From Bacillota bacterium (GTDB taxonomy: Bacteria; Bacillota; Clostridia; Christensenellales; SZUA-584): a DNA stretch of 22,114 nt. The DNA lies in NCBI GenBank assembly GCA_023460085.1, contig JAEWRI010000007.1, positions 1-22,114 on the forward strand, given 5' to 3'. The first letter of the stretch is position 1. Every line of letters begins with the position of its first letter. The translations under genes and the position numbers were made by a program. Shown here piece after piece: positions 1 through 7,542 of this stretch. A model generated the notes under the pieces. That model ran no database searches, was not told the DNA's origin, and saw only the letters and a program-made list of their open reading frames with translations.

Positions 1-96
1 AAAAGGGCAGCTAGTAACAAGCTTTTGCGGCTGCCGACCGTTGGGTACGCCTTAAGGCGATGCCAGTAATAGAGGGCTATGCCCGCATATGAAATA
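1..96 (+). ncRNA. Possible 3' part of a structured non-coding RNA
   Basis: This stretch has no convincing reading frame but is rich in local helices: GGCAGC (6-11) can pair with GCTGCC (30-35), GCCTTAAGGC (49-58) is self-complementary, and GGGC/GCCC at 74-84 closes a 3-base loop. It runs directly into a strong intrinsic terminator. This is what the 3' end of a structured RNA, or a long 3' UTR, looks like; the 5' part would lie outside the window. I compared it from memory with RNase P RNA, 6S, SRP RNA and tmRNA and recognised none of them, so the class is unassigned. Confidence 0.3.
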
Positions 97-126
97 CCCC
101 CGGCTCGCCGGGGGATTTTTATTATT
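97..126 (+). terminator. Rho-independent terminator
   Basis: CCCCCGG (97-103) pairs perfectly with CCGGGGG (108-114) around a CTCG tetraloop and is followed by ATTTTTATTATT. It ends whatever is transcribed rightward from before the window. Confidence 0.85.
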
Positions 127-236
127 ATGGCCCGCGCGGAAATCCGCAAACGATACTCTTTTTATCCGGGTTTTTGCACATAACCGTTCCCGCAAAGGAA
201 ACACTAAGAGCAAAACCAGCGAAAGGCGAAAAGGAA

Positions 237-476
237 ATGGGCAAGAAACGGAAAAAGATTGAGAAGCCAGACGATAAAAAAGATTCCAATACTGAGTTCA
301 GCAACGACTATACGTCCATGGACGTCGCTTCGTACACAGAAATGACCGGCGCCGCGATGCGACCGCCGCTTACCGACGCCGAAGCGGAAAATTACCGCGA
401 CATCATTTCCATGCCGCAGCAGCGCGCGGACCAAGCCAATCAGAGCGCGCGGTCAAAACGCAAGGAATATCTGTGA
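237..476 (+). CDS. Small Lys-rich protein of unknown function
   Basis: This is a 79-residue frame starting at ATG 237. The purine stretch GAAAGGCGAAAAGGAA just upstream can serve as ribosome binding site. The frame also opens further up at a TTG (174), but no Shine-Dalgarno sequence supports that start. The first 15 residues are very basic (MGKKRKKIEKPDDKKD). The middle is acidic and polar, with a conserved-looking core (SYTEMTGAAMRPPLTDAEAE), and the end is again basic. There is no signal peptide, membrane segment or cysteine. The composition suggests a largely disordered protein that might bind nucleic acid, which is an inference from charge only. I do not recognise the family. It stands alone between two terminators, with no gene on its strand nearby. 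Confidence 0.55.
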   Translation: MGKKRKKIEKPDDKKDSNTEFSNDYTSMDVASYTEMTGAAMRPPLTDAEAENYRDIISMPQQRADQANQSARSKRKEYL

Positions 477-562
477 GACCTTTTTTCGGACGAATCTCCT
501 CGCTGCACGGACACAGCGTGGGTACGCGGCGAAGACGCCGCAATCGGCGGAACGAAACGTAA

Positions 563-584
563 AGGGGGCCACCCAAAGCCCCCT
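563..584. terminator. Bidirectional terminator-like hairpin
   Basis: GGGGGC (564-569) pairs with GCCCCC (578-583), extended by an A-T pair. Read on the minus strand it is followed by TTTACGTTT and lies about 60 bases after the anti-sigma-like gene. Read on the plus strand it is followed by AAGTTT and lies 87 bases after the small protein gene. It can therefore serve both converging transcripts. Confidence 0.55.
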
Positions 585-643
585 AAGTTTGCTGCCGTTT
601 GCTGTCGTATATGCCGGACTGATGGTGATACGGCAATAAAAAG

Positions 644-1411
644 TCACAGCATCTCCAGTTCGCCCACCATCGCGGTATAATACCTTTGCGGATCCACCGC
701 AATCGCTATCTGCTGTCTTCCGACCACCACTCCGGCGCGCACGGCCTCAACCGTAATCGTGGCCACCGCCGCGGTTTGGTCGGGGAAGGGCGACCAATAG
801 ATGGTCTCCCCCGCAGCCATGGTTACGCTCTCTCCTTCGGAGGTTACGACTCCCGTCTCCCGATCCCACTCATTGAGTGTTCCCCAGTCCACGGATACGC
901 GAATCGCTTCCGCATCGCCGCTTGCCACCGTATCCACCGTAAACGGAAGTCCCGGTACGCTGCTCATCAAGAGCGAATATTTCGCCAGAAGCACCTTCAC
1001 CTCGGGCACAAGCACCTGCTGTTGCGCGTCCTCCGCATAGTCGGCGTTCAGATATTCCTCCCCGCACTTTACCGAATAAGCCGTCAGCACAAAGCCCTCA
1101 AACGCGATCGTTTTATGGGTCGCAACCGACTCGCTGCCGCCAGCGGACGGTACGCTGCCCAGCGCAGAGGTTGTTTGCCCGGGGGCCGACAACGCCGCTT
1201 TATCCGGAGCGCTCCAAGCTTGCGCCAGCACCACCCCCGCTGCTGCGATTAGCACCGCACCCGCGATAGCGGCAATCACAATCCGCTGCCCCCGCGAGGC
1301 CCCATCGGCGCTTCGCGACTGCTTTTTTATCACGGCATCGTAGATTCTTCCCTTGCTCATCCCGGAGGGCGACATCGCGTTCACGGTATCCCGAATATGG
1401 TTATGTTTCAT
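644..1411 (-). CDS. Membrane-anchored anti-sigma-like protein
   Basis: This 255-residue protein has a basic cytoplasmic N-terminus (about 1-42), one membrane segment (about 43-65, VIAAIAGAVLIAAAGVVLAQ) and an extracytoplasmic C-terminal domain of about 185 residues. Its start lies 11 bases inside the end of the ECF sigma gene, the usual arrangement for a sigma factor and its regulator, and this position is the main argument for the call. No HxxxCxxC zinc anti-sigma motif is present, so it is not a classical ZAS protein. It more resembles the single-span regulators that follow ECF genes in clostridia. The outer domain is mostly beta-like (for example AGVVVGRQQIAIAV near the end) and I cannot name it. 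The sensing role is inferred from context. Confidence 0.6.
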   Translation of the reverse strand: MKHNHIRDTVNAMSPSGMSKGRIYDAVIKKQSRSADGASRGQRIVIAAIAGAVLIAAAGVVLAQAWSAPDKAALSAPGQTTSALGSVPSAGGSESVATHKTIAFEGFVLTAYSVKCGEEYLNADYAEDAQQQVLVPEVKVLLAKYSLLMSSVPGLPFTVDTVASGDAEAIRVSVDWGTLNEWDRETGVVTSEGESVTMAAGETIYWSPFPDQTAAVATITVEAVRAGVVVGRQQIAIAVDPQRYYTAMVGELEML

Positions 1412-1901
1412 AGTAGCCTCCCAGATCGATTTTCAGCAGCCTGCGGCCCTCGGCGAGGTGATTGCGCAGCGTGCTTTCCTTGCGTCGCAGCAACCCGGAC
1501 ATTTCTCTGACCGAGTACCCCTCGATATAGTACAGATAGATGGCATCCTTGCACTTTACAGGCAAGCGCAGAAGCGCCTGCGCCAGCTCTTCACCGTGCG
1601 GGTCTTCACAGGACACCCCTTCCTCAATTTGCGCCACATCAGTGCGCTTCTTCTTCCAGAACTTCTTGAGCTCATCGCGGCAGTAATTTTTCGCGACCGC
1701 AATAAACCATGCCCTCTCATGGTTTGAATCGTCAAACCCCCGGCATTGGCGGAGATATTTTTCGAATACGGCCTGTGAAGCGTCCTCTGCGTCGCAATGG
1801 CTTTTCAGGTACAGAAAGCAGATTTGGTACACGCGCTGAATGTTGCGCTCATACACCGCCGCAAAATCTTTATCCGTGCGCAACAAAGAATTTGATACCA
1901 T
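1401..1901 (-). CDS. ECF-type RNA polymerase sigma factor
   Basis: This 166-residue protein has the two-domain sigma-70 ECF layout. Region 2 covers about residues 12-75, including YLKSHCDAEDASQAVFEKYL followed by AWFIAVAKNYCRDELKKF. Region 4 covers about 108-158 and holds the helix-turn-helix YYIEGYSVREMSGLLRRKES. It recruits core RNA polymerase to a stress- or envelope-type regulon. The ATG at 1901 sits 11 bases after an AGGAGGT-type ribosome binding site, slightly long but with no better alternative. The downstream gene overlaps it by 11 bases and encodes its probable membrane-bound regulator. ECF sigma factors often transcribe their own operon, but I could not identify a -35/-10 pair that proves this here. 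Confidence 0.88.
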   Translation of the reverse strand: MVSNSLLRTDKDFAAVYERNIQRVYQICFLYLKSHCDAEDASQAVFEKYLRQCRGFDDSNHERAWFIAVAKNYCRDELKKFWKKKRTDVAQIEEGVSCEDPHGEELAQALLRLPVKCKDAIYLYYIEGYSVREMSGLLRRKESTLRNHLAEGRRLLKIDLGGYYET

Positions 1902-1936
1902 GCCGGGGCCTCACCTCCTCCGTAGTTTAAACGAAT

Positions 1937-1963
1937 GAAGCGCCGGATTTGTCCGGCCGCTTC
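1937..1963. other. Strong GC hairpin in the sigma-gene leader
   Basis: GAAGC-GCCGGA (1937-1947) pairs with TCCGGC-C-GCTTC (1952-1963) around a TTTG loop. On the plus strand TTTT follows, so it could stop rightward transcription, but no plus-strand gene precedes it. On the minus strand it lies between the oxidoreductase operon terminator and the ribosome binding site of the sigma gene. There it would either fold in the 5' UTR or add to the barrier between the two operons. Confidence 0.5.
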
Positions 1964-1978
1964 TTTTCTGTCCGCAGT

Positions 1979-2013
1979 AAAAAAGCGGAACATCGACGTA
2001 CGATGCCCGCTTT
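1979..2013 (-). terminator. Terminator of the 2-oxoacid oxidoreductase operon
   Basis: On the minus strand AAAGCGG-G-CATCG and CGATG-TT-CCGC form an interrupted stem around TACGT. A run of six T follows (plus-strand A at 1979-1984). It begins 27 bases after the stop codon of the gamma-subunit gene. Confidence 0.8.
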
Positions 2014-2039
2014 AATGATACAGAGTTGCGTAATTCCGC

Positions 2040-2576
2040 TTACAATATGCTCTTCGCACCCGCGTCGTACGCCTTCTCATTGAGGGGTACCAGATGCGCC
2101 TTGCGCTCTCCCAGCATGTGCGCCACAGCCTTGATGATGCTTTCCTTGCTGACGATACCCGAAGCGGCAATGTACGCGCCCAGCATCACCACGTTGGCAA
2201 CCTTGGCGTTTCCGGTGTCCGCGGCGATTTCGTTGGCAGGAATGTAATACGCCGTCACGTCGCTGCGCGTGGCCTTTTTATCGATGAGCGAGGAATTGAC
2301 CAGCAGTTTCCCGCCCGGCTTTATCGAAGCTTCAAACTTATCCAGCGAGGGTTTGTTAAGCGTAATCACGGCGTCCGCCTCCGTGACGACCGGAGAGCCC
2401 ACCGGCTCGTCCGATACGATGACGCAGCAGTTGGCCGTGCCTCCGCGCATCTCCGGCCCGTACGACGGCAGCCACGATACCTGTTTGCCCTCAATCATGC
2501 CCGCATACGCGATAAGCTCGCCCATCAGCAGTGCGCCCTGTCCGCCGAAGCCTGCGATGATAATTTCGTTTGTCAT
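2040..2576 (-). CDS. 2-oxoacid:ferredoxin oxidoreductase, gamma subunit
   Basis: This 178-residue protein matches the POR gamma-domain family in length and motifs. Near the N-terminus is the glycine-rich GFGGQG (9-14), followed by SYGPEMRGGTANC (38-50), the family's hallmark. With the alpha and beta subunits it forms the enzyme that oxidatively decarboxylates a 2-oxoacid with coenzyme A, giving acyl-CoA and reduced ferredoxin in the cytoplasm. It is the last gene of a four-gene operon; its ATG follows the beta-gene TGA after a single base, so the two are translationally coupled. The substrate cannot be read from this subunit. Judging by the alpha subunit, a branched-chain 2-oxoacid is most likely. 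Confidence 0.9.
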   Translation of the reverse strand: MTNEIIIAGFGGQGALLMGELIAYAGMIEGKQVSWLPSYGPEMRGGTANCCVIVSDEPVGSPVVTEADAVITLNKPSLDKFEASIKPGGKLLVNSSLIDKKATRSDVTAYYIPANEIAADTGNAKVANVVMLGAYIAASGIVSKESIIKAVAHMLGERKAHLVPLNEKAYDAGAKSIL

Positions 2577-2577
2577 A

Positions 2578-3315
2578 TCACTTCGCCTCCTTGAACACGC
2601 CGAGCGGATAGTACGGTATCATATTCTCTTTCAGCCATTTCAGCGACTCCACCGGCGTCAGCCCCCAGTTCGTGGGACAGGTAGACAGGATTTCAACTAA
2701 GGAGAATCCCTTGCCCGCCATCTGAGTCTCGAAGGCTTTCCGAATGGCCTTTTTGGCCTTGATAATATTCGGCACGTCGTGCAGCGATACGCGCTCGATA
2801 TAGGCCGCGCCTTCCAGCGTGGAGAGCATCTCCGCAATGCGCACGGGATAGCCGCAGTGTTCCGCCTGCCGCCCGTAAGGCGACGTGGTGGTCTTCTGCC
2901 CCACCAGCGTAGTGGGCGCCATCTGTCCGCCCGTCATACCGTAAATGGCGTTGTTGATGAATATCGTCGAGATTTTCTCTCCGCGCGCCGCGGCGTGTAC
3001 GATCTCCGCCGTACCGATGGAAGCGAGATCACCGTCTCCCTGGTACGTGAACACGAGGTTTTCCGGATGCACGCGCTTCGAGCCCGTCGCTACCGCCGGG
3101 GCGCGGCCGTGCGCCGCCTCGTACATATCGATATTGAAATAGTTGTACGCGAATACCGCACAGCCCACCGGCGCGACGCCGATGGCCTTTTCCTGCAGAC
3201 CCATCTCGTCAATGCATTCCGCGACCAGCCTGTGCGCGATGCCGTGCGTGCAGCCGGGGCAGTAGTGAAACGGCGCATCCGTAAGCACCTTCGTTTTTTC
3301 AAATACGACAGCCAT
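2578..3315 (-). CDS. 2-oxoacid:ferredoxin oxidoreductase, beta (TPP-binding) subunit
   Basis: This 245-residue thiamine-pyrophosphate subunit carries YCPGCTHG (18-25), which contributes to the active site and Fe-S region of the family. The TPP/magnesium signature begins at GDGD (93-96) and closes with NNAIYGMTGGQ (121-131). The rest, including a C-terminal block with STCPTNW, is typical of the short beta subunits that work with a separate 350-residue alpha subunit. Start and stop lie one base from both neighbours (TAATATG at the alpha boundary), so alpha, beta and gamma are made in a coupled way. KorB and IorB-type enzymes share the same fold, so substrate assignment rests on the operon. Confidence 0.92.
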   Translation of the reverse strand: MAVVFEKTKVLTDAPFHYCPGCTHGIAHRLVAECIDEMGLQEKAIGVAPVGCAVFAYNYFNIDMYEAAHGRAPAVATGSKRVHPENLVFTYQGDGDLASIGTAEIVHAAARGEKISTIFINNAIYGMTGGQMAPTTLVGQKTTTSPYGRQAEHCGYPVRIAEMLSTLEGAAYIERVSLHDVPNIIKAKKAIRKAFETQMAGKGFSLVEILSTCPTNWGLTPVESLKWLKENMIPYYPLGVFKEAK

Positions 3316-3316
3316 A

Positions 3317-4378
3317 TTATCTGCCCTCCTTTACGCGCTTCAGCTCCGCAACGACGGAGTCCGGCGTGGGCACGAAGCCTCCCGTGGTGCCGATAAACGA
3401 CACGGGGCGCGCGCCGTTCACGGCGAGCTTCAGATCTTCCACCATTTGTCCGGCACTCATCTCCACCGCGACAAACGCCTTGCAGCGCTCCGCAGCTTTG
3501 GCAATCACCGCGTCGGGATAAGGCCACAGCGTGATGGGCCGTATCAGCCCCGCCTTAATGCCCAGCTCTCTGCGCGCCTTAACGACCGCGTTCTTGGCAA
3601 TGCGCGCCGTGGTGCCGTACGCCACGATGCAGTATTCCGCGTCGTCCATCATAAACTCTTCATAGCGTACTTCGTTGCGTTTGATTTCGTCATAAACATC
3701 TTGCAGCCGCGCGTTGACCTCTGCCATGTGCTCTGCTTCGATATATAGCGAATTGACAATGGCGCGTTTACGCTTTCCGTCCCAGCCTATCGCGGCCCAG
3801 GGTTTCTCCACCGTCTTGCTCTGCTGCGGCGGCGCAAACTCCACGGGTTCCATCATCTGTCCTATCATGCCGTCCGCGAGTATCATCGCGGGCACACGGT
3901 ATTGATCCGCGAGATCAAAGGCGGTGGAAACCATGTCCGCTGCTTCCTGTACGGAGCAGGGAGCCAATACGATAAGCCGGTAGTCGCCATGTCCTCCGCC
4001 CTTGACAGCCTGAAAATAATCGCCCTGTGAGGGCAGTATCCCGCCCAGTCCGGGACCGCTGCGCATCATGTTGACGATGACACAAGGCAGTTCCGCGCAG
4101 GCGATGTAGCTGATGCCCTCCTGCTTTAAGCTGACACCCGGCGATGAGGATGACGTCATCACGCGCGCCCCCGCGCCCGCCGCGCCATAGACCATATTGA
4201 TGGCGGATACTTCCGACTCTGCCTGCAGAAACGTGCCGCCAACCTCCGGCATGCGCTTCGACATATATTCCGGGATTTGATTCTGCGGCGTGATCGGATA
4301 ACCGAAGAAATATCTGCATCCCGCTTGTACCGCCGCTTCGGCAATTGCCTCACAGCCTTTCATAAGCACTCTCGTCAT
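3317..4378 (-). CDS. vorB: 2-oxoacid:ferredoxin oxidoreductase, alpha subunit (VorB type)
   Basis: This 353-residue protein agrees in length and sequence with the family annotated as 3-methyl-2-oxobutanoate dehydrogenase subunit VorB. Visible motifs are GCRYFFGYPITPQ (20-32), LQAESEVSAINMVYGAAGAGA just after residue 50, and the run SSSPGVSLKQEGISY. The partner genes are ferredoxin upstream and the beta and gamma subunits downstream. VOR oxidises the 2-oxoacids of valine, leucine and isoleucine to acyl-CoAs during amino-acid fermentation, or works in reverse for synthesis. 2-oxoglutarate (Kor) enzymes are close relatives, so the substrate is likely rather than certain. Confidence 0.88.
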   Translation of the reverse strand: MTRVLMKGCEAIAEAAVQAGCRYFFGYPITPQNQIPEYMSKRMPEVGGTFLQAESEVSAINMVYGAAGAGARVMTSSSSPGVSLKQEGISYIACAELPCVIVNMMRSGPGLGGILPSQGDYFQAVKGGGHGDYRLIVLAPCSVQEAADMVSTAFDLADQYRVPAMILADGMIGQMMEPVEFAPPQQSKTVEKPWAAIGWDGKRKRAIVNSLYIEAEHMAEVNARLQDVYDEIKRNEVRYEEFMMDDAEYCIVAYGTTARIAKNAVVKARRELGIKAGLIRPITLWPYPDAVIAKAAERCKAFVAVEMSAGQMVEDLKLAVNGARPVSFIGTTGGFVPTPDSVVAELKRVKEGR

Positions 4379-4390
4379 GTTGTCACCCCG

Positions 4391-4597
4391 TTACTTTTCT
4401 ACCGTGAACACAACATCCGGGCACATCCGCGCGCACGACGCGCAACCTATGCACAGCGTCATATCCGTCACTTCTACCGGACTGTAACCCTTCGCGTTAA
4501 TCTCCGACTCCGACAGCCGAAGAATGCCCTTGGGGCATACCGTCACGCACAGGCCGCAGCCCTTGCAGGTGTCCTTGTCTACCGTTACCTTTGCCAC
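4391..4597 (-). CDS. 2x[4Fe-4S] ferredoxin subunit of the 2-oxoacid oxidoreductase
   Basis: This 68-residue protein has two perfect CxxCxxCxxxCP motifs (Cys 11, 14, 17, 21 and 49, 52, 55, 59), each binding a [4Fe-4S] cluster. It corresponds to the delta subunit that carries electrons out of the complex. I chose GTG 4597 as start because AAAAGGGG (minus strand, 4613-4606) sits 8 bases upstream. The in-frame ATG at 4618 and one further upstream have no ribosome binding site and would add a tail unlike the family. It is the first gene of the operon, behind a recognisable promoter, and ends 12 bases before the alpha gene. Confidence 0.9.
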   Translation of the reverse strand: MAKVTVDKDTCKGCGLCVTVCPKGILRLSESEINAKGYSPVEVTDMTLCIGCASCARMCPDVVFTVEK

Positions 4598-4626
4598 GCC
4601 ATCATCCCCTTTTGTCATGAATACTG

Positions 4627-4671
4627 ATGTATATACATGCAAGGATACCACACGCAAACCTTTGAAGTCAA
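4627..4671 (-). promoter_or_regulatory. Promoter of the oxidoreductase operon with palindrome at the start site
   Basis: On the minus strand TTGACT (4671-4666) and TATCCT (4647-4642) are separated by 18 bases, a reasonable sigma-A promoter. Immediately downstream, where transcription should start, lies the perfect 12-bp palindrome ATGTATATACAT (4627-4638), a possible repressor site. The ferredoxin start codon is 45 bases after the -10 element. Confidence 0.55.
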
Positions 4672-4706
4672 CGCGCGGTACGCGGATATCTCACGTTCTT
4701 CCAAGT

Positions 4707-4728
4707 AAAAAGGCCCTGAGGCCTTTTT
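4707..4728. terminator. Bidirectional intrinsic terminator
   Basis: AAAAAGGCC (4707-4715) pairs with GGCCTTTTT (4720-4728) around CTGA. Because the arms are A- and T-rich at their outer ends it works in either direction. On the minus strand it ends the DUF975 gene and insulates the oxidoreductase promoter. Confidence 0.85.
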
Positions 4729-4793
4729 ATCGCGTTTTACATCATGATTGCGGAACGATGCGTCCTTTTTAAAGCAGCAGTCCGCTTTTTCTT

Positions 4794-5537
4794 TTAATAT
4801 CCGTAACCCGACGGCGGCTGGTATCCCGGCGGCGGCGCAGGATAACCCATCAGTTCCTCATAACGGACCATGCCAGTATTCAGCGCGTTCATCTTAAGCT
4901 CCTGATACATACCTGCCATGCTGACGTCGTAATACGGGCTGACGTACAATATGCCGAGCAGTCCGAAGGTAAGCGCGGACAGCAGGAACCAGCCGATGAA
5001 GCTGAGGCCCAGCACAAAGATGTCGCCCTTGTAGCCGTCCGTCATGCGCATGGATATCTTGAGCGCCTCCGTGGCTTCCACGTTCGGAAATTCCGCGAGT
5101 ATGTAGGGCGTCGCGAAGTACGCAAAGGACTTGACGATACCCGGAATGATGAACAGCAGGGACCATAGCCAGATAAACAGGTCCATCCAGAGCATGCCGC
5201 CCACGCTGCGCCAGTAGTTGTTGCGGAAGCCGGTGCGGAACATGTCGTCAATCCCCGTATCAATACCGAGGTAAATGCAGCTGGTGAATTTTGAATACCC
5301 CACCTTCACAGGCCCGCCCACAAGCGCCGATATCAACAGCCCCAGCACTCCGGCACCTATGATAAAGGGCCACCATTCGGACGGAATACTATTGGCGCTG
5401 GAATTGTAGCGGAGAGAAAAGCCGCCTGCGCTTCCGCCTCCGAGTATCACAAACAGCAGCGCCGCCCCCACGCATAACCCATACCGAATCTTAAACTGAT
5501 ACCGGGCGATTTCCTTGATTGCGTAATTCGGCCTCAT
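4794..5537 (-). CDS. DUF975 family membrane protein
   Basis: This 247-residue integral membrane protein has the DUF975 signature IIPGIVKSFAYFATPYILAE (130-149) and the family's order of about five to six hydrophobic segments (near 20-40, 57-75, 115-137, 138-148, 172-198). In front of the signature is the FRTGFRNNYWRSVGGML segment. The C-terminus is a soluble Pro/Gly/Tyr-rich tail (PAPPPGYQPPSGYGY), which suggests a cytoplasmic interaction tail. The function of the family is unknown. AAGGAG precedes the ATG, and a promoter lies 45-60 bases upstream. It is followed by a bidirectional terminator, so it is probably transcribed alone. Confidence 0.9.
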   Translation of the reverse strand: MRPNYAIKEIARYQFKIRYGLCVGAALLFVILGGGSAGGFSLRYNSSANSIPSEWWPFIIGAGVLGLLISALVGGPVKVGYSKFTSCIYLGIDTGIDDMFRTGFRNNYWRSVGGMLWMDLFIWLWSLLFIIPGIVKSFAYFATPYILAEFPNVEATEALKISMRMTDGYKGDIFVLGLSFIGWFLLSALTFGLLGILYVSPYYDVSMAGMYQELKMNALNTGMVRYEELMGYPAPPPGYQPPSGYGY

Positions 5538-5583
5538 CGAAAATCTCCTTTAATAGAAATGAATGATTTCTGATTACTATTAT

Positions 5584-5605
5584 ATTATACGATGAGCGGG
5601 CGTCA
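5584..5605 (-). promoter_or_regulatory. Putative promoter of the DUF975 gene
   Basis: On the minus strand a perfect TATAAT (5589-5584) runs into a second overlapping TATAAT-like sequence. A possible -35, TTGCAT, lies 15 bases upstream, which is short, so the -35 is uncertain. The spacing to the gene start is about 45 bases. Confidence 0.45.
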
Positions 5606-5649
5606 TGCAATAACAGGTTGCCATAATTTGATTAATTCGGCCAAGCTGC

Positions 5650-6603
5650 TTACCAGAACCTGATTTTGCGCTTTTCTCCATTCATACGCACAATTTCTTT
5701 GATGATGTCGTAACCGCAAAACCCGTTGCTGACGGTCATTTTTTTCTTTTCCCCGTACCAGATACGGGTGTACTGAACGTACCCCCCTTGATCGACGATA
5801 CGATATGCCGTAATCTCGTCCCAGCGCGCTTCTTTTTTGATCCCCAGCAAATTGCGATAGCGAATTTTATCGTCGTCGATCGTGACGCGCATGCCGATAT
5901 ACAGCATAAAAAACGGCAGTCCGCAGGCGATGAAGATGAGCGCAATCATCGCCTTTCCCATAAACTGCGAGCCAAATGCCGGGGTGAACATCCGGTTGGG
6001 CAGCAGCAGAAAAACGCATCCCAACAGCATGATCAGCAGCCCAATTACACGAAACGCGGTGCCCCAGCGGAACGTGCGCCCCACATACTCCTCTTTTTCA
6101 AACGCCTTGGCATGAGCGAGCGCATGCTTTGGTTCAAACGCTTCGGGCCGGTATTTTTGCATCAGCTCCATCACGACGGCAAAGCCGGAATAGTAGGGAT
6201 ACAGCCGTATCCTTTCCCCGCCGCTGTACAATATGATGTCTCCAAAAATGCCGTAGCGCACCGCTGCATCGAGGTCCTTCCACGCAATTTCGCGGCGTTT
6301 TCCCAGTGGATTGCGGTATACGATTTTCTCCTCGTTGATATACAGCCGGGCAAACAGCCAGTACATAAAGAACGGAATGAATAGCGGGCCGATGAGTCCC
6401 ATCAGCATCAGCGTCCCCGCAATGTCCGGAAGAAACAGGAGGCAGGCCATTACGCCCGCCGTACCGATGGAGCCGTAAATACCCACAACGATATGCATTT
6501 TGAACACCGCGGTGCCGTCCGGCAGCGTCTTATACCGTCTGGATTTAAAGGCCCCTCGGGCGGCTAACGAAACCAGTGCCCTGCCCGTGTTGATGTCAAC
6601 CAT
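5650..6603 (-). CDS. Membrane protein with two PH-like repeat units
   Basis: This 317-residue protein is built as an internal duplication. Each half has a pair of membrane segments (about 37-58 and 64-86; 184-203 and 216-238) followed by a soluble beta-rich unit of bacterial PH-domain style. The units begin with closely matching strings: INEEKIVYRNPLGKRREIAW (from 89) and IDDDKIRYRNLLGIKKEARW (from 242). The first unit ends with a helix (FAVVMELMQKY), the second with YDIIKEIVRMN, as in PH folds. The repeat and the motif are visible in the sequence; the PH assignment is from resemblance. The ribosome binding site is weak (GGGGTTGAG). No function is known, and membrane-stress or transport-accessory roles would be guesses. 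Confidence 0.75.
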   Translation of the reverse strand: MVDINTGRALVSLAARGAFKSRRYKTLPDGTAVFKMHIVVGIYGSIGTAGVMACLLFLPDIAGTLMLMGLIGPLFIPFFMYWLFARLYINEEKIVYRNPLGKRREIAWKDLDAAVRYGIFGDIILYSGGERIRLYPYYSGFAVVMELMQKYRPEAFEPKHALAHAKAFEKEEYVGRTFRWGTAFRVIGLLIMLLGCVFLLLPNRMFTPAFGSQFMGKAMIALIFIACGLPFFMLYIGMRVTIDDDKIRYRNLLGIKKEARWDEITAYRIVDQGGYVQYTRIWYGEKKKMTVSNGFCGYDIIKEIVRMNGEKRKIRFW

Positions 6604-6650
6604 CTCAACCCCCGATAAGAAACTTCAGTTCAAGGCTATACTCGGCACTC

Positions 6651-7532
6651 TTACGGCTGCGCTCCGCCCAAAATTCTCTTCGCGTGTTCCAGCGCCGTCT
6701 TCGTGATGGCGATGCCGCCTGCGGAGGTTTCGCGCAGTTCGCTCGGCAGCATACGCCCCACGCGCGCCATTGCGCTCACCACTTCGTCCAGTGGGATGGC
6801 GCTTCGGATTCCGGCCAGCGCGAGGTCCGCCGAGAGCATGGCGTTGGCCGCACCCGAGGCGTTGCGTTTCGCGCAGGGGCACTCTACCATTCCGGCGACA
6901 GGGTCGCAGATGAGGCCCATGATGTTCTTCAGCGCGATGGCCGCCGCGTGCATCGCCTGCTCCGGCGCGCCGCCCATCATCTCCACCAAAGCCGCAGCTG
7001 ACATCGCCGCCGAAGCGCCGCACTCTGCCTGACATCCGCCCCGCGCGCCCGCAAGCGTCGCTCCGGAATCGATGATCACGCCGATGCCCGACGCGGTGAG
7101 CAGCCCGTCCAGCAGCGCTTTCTCGGTCAGAGAGAACCGCTCCGCCGCGCCTATCAGCACGGCCGGCAGTATACCCGACGCTCCCGCGGTCGGCGCGGCG
7201 CAGATGCGTCCCATCGACGCATTGACCTCCGAGCCTGACAGCGCGCGCGCCATCGCCTGAACCAGCGCGTCGCCGCAGAGCGTGCGGCCCGCAGCGGCAT
7301 AGTCCGTCAGCCTTTTAGAATCGCCGCTGATGAGGCCGCCGCGTGTGGGCAGCGCCTTTGTGCGCGCCGCCTCCGCCGCTTCGCGCATCACGCCAAGGTA
7401 TTTACGCAGTTTATCGTAAACCGCTTCCTCCGTCTGCTCCGTCAGCGCGCACTCGCGCGCCAGTACAATATCGCTGATGCGGCAGCCGCGCTTCTGCGTC
7501 AGCGACAGCAGCTCTTCCGCGTTTCTGAACAT
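6651..7532 (-). CDS. sdaAA: L-serine dehydratase, iron-sulfur dependent, alpha subunit
   Basis: This 293-residue protein is the catalytic subunit of the two-subunit L-serine dehydratase, which converts L-serine to pyruvate and ammonia with a [4Fe-4S] cluster. It shows the family blocks RICAAPTAGASG (109-120), GARGGCQAECGA (162-173) and ICDPVAGMVECPCAKRN (208-224). Cys171, Cys209 and Cys220 are the probable cluster ligands. The reading frame opens further upstream (7562), but ATG 7532 is preceded by GAAGGAG at ideal distance and gives the normal N-terminus FRNAEELLSL. The gene begins 10 bases after the beta-subunit stop codon, so the two are one operon. The enzyme is typically oxygen-sensitive, in keeping with an anaerobe. 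Confidence 0.95.
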   Translation of the reverse strand: MFRNAEELLSLTQKRGCRISDIVLARECALTEQTEEAVYDKLRKYLGVMREAAEAARTKALPTRGGLISGDSKRLTDYAAAGRTLCGDALVQAMARALSGSEVNASMGRICAAPTAGASGILPAVLIGAAERFSLTEKALLDGLLTASGIGVIIDSGATLAGARGGCQAECGASAAMSAAALVEMMGGAPEQAMHAAAIALKNIMGLICDPVAGMVECPCAKRNASGAANAMLSADLALAGIRSAIPLDEVVSAMARVGRMLPSELRETSAGGIAITKTALEHAKRILGGAQP

Positions 7533-7542
7533 ACTTTCTCCT

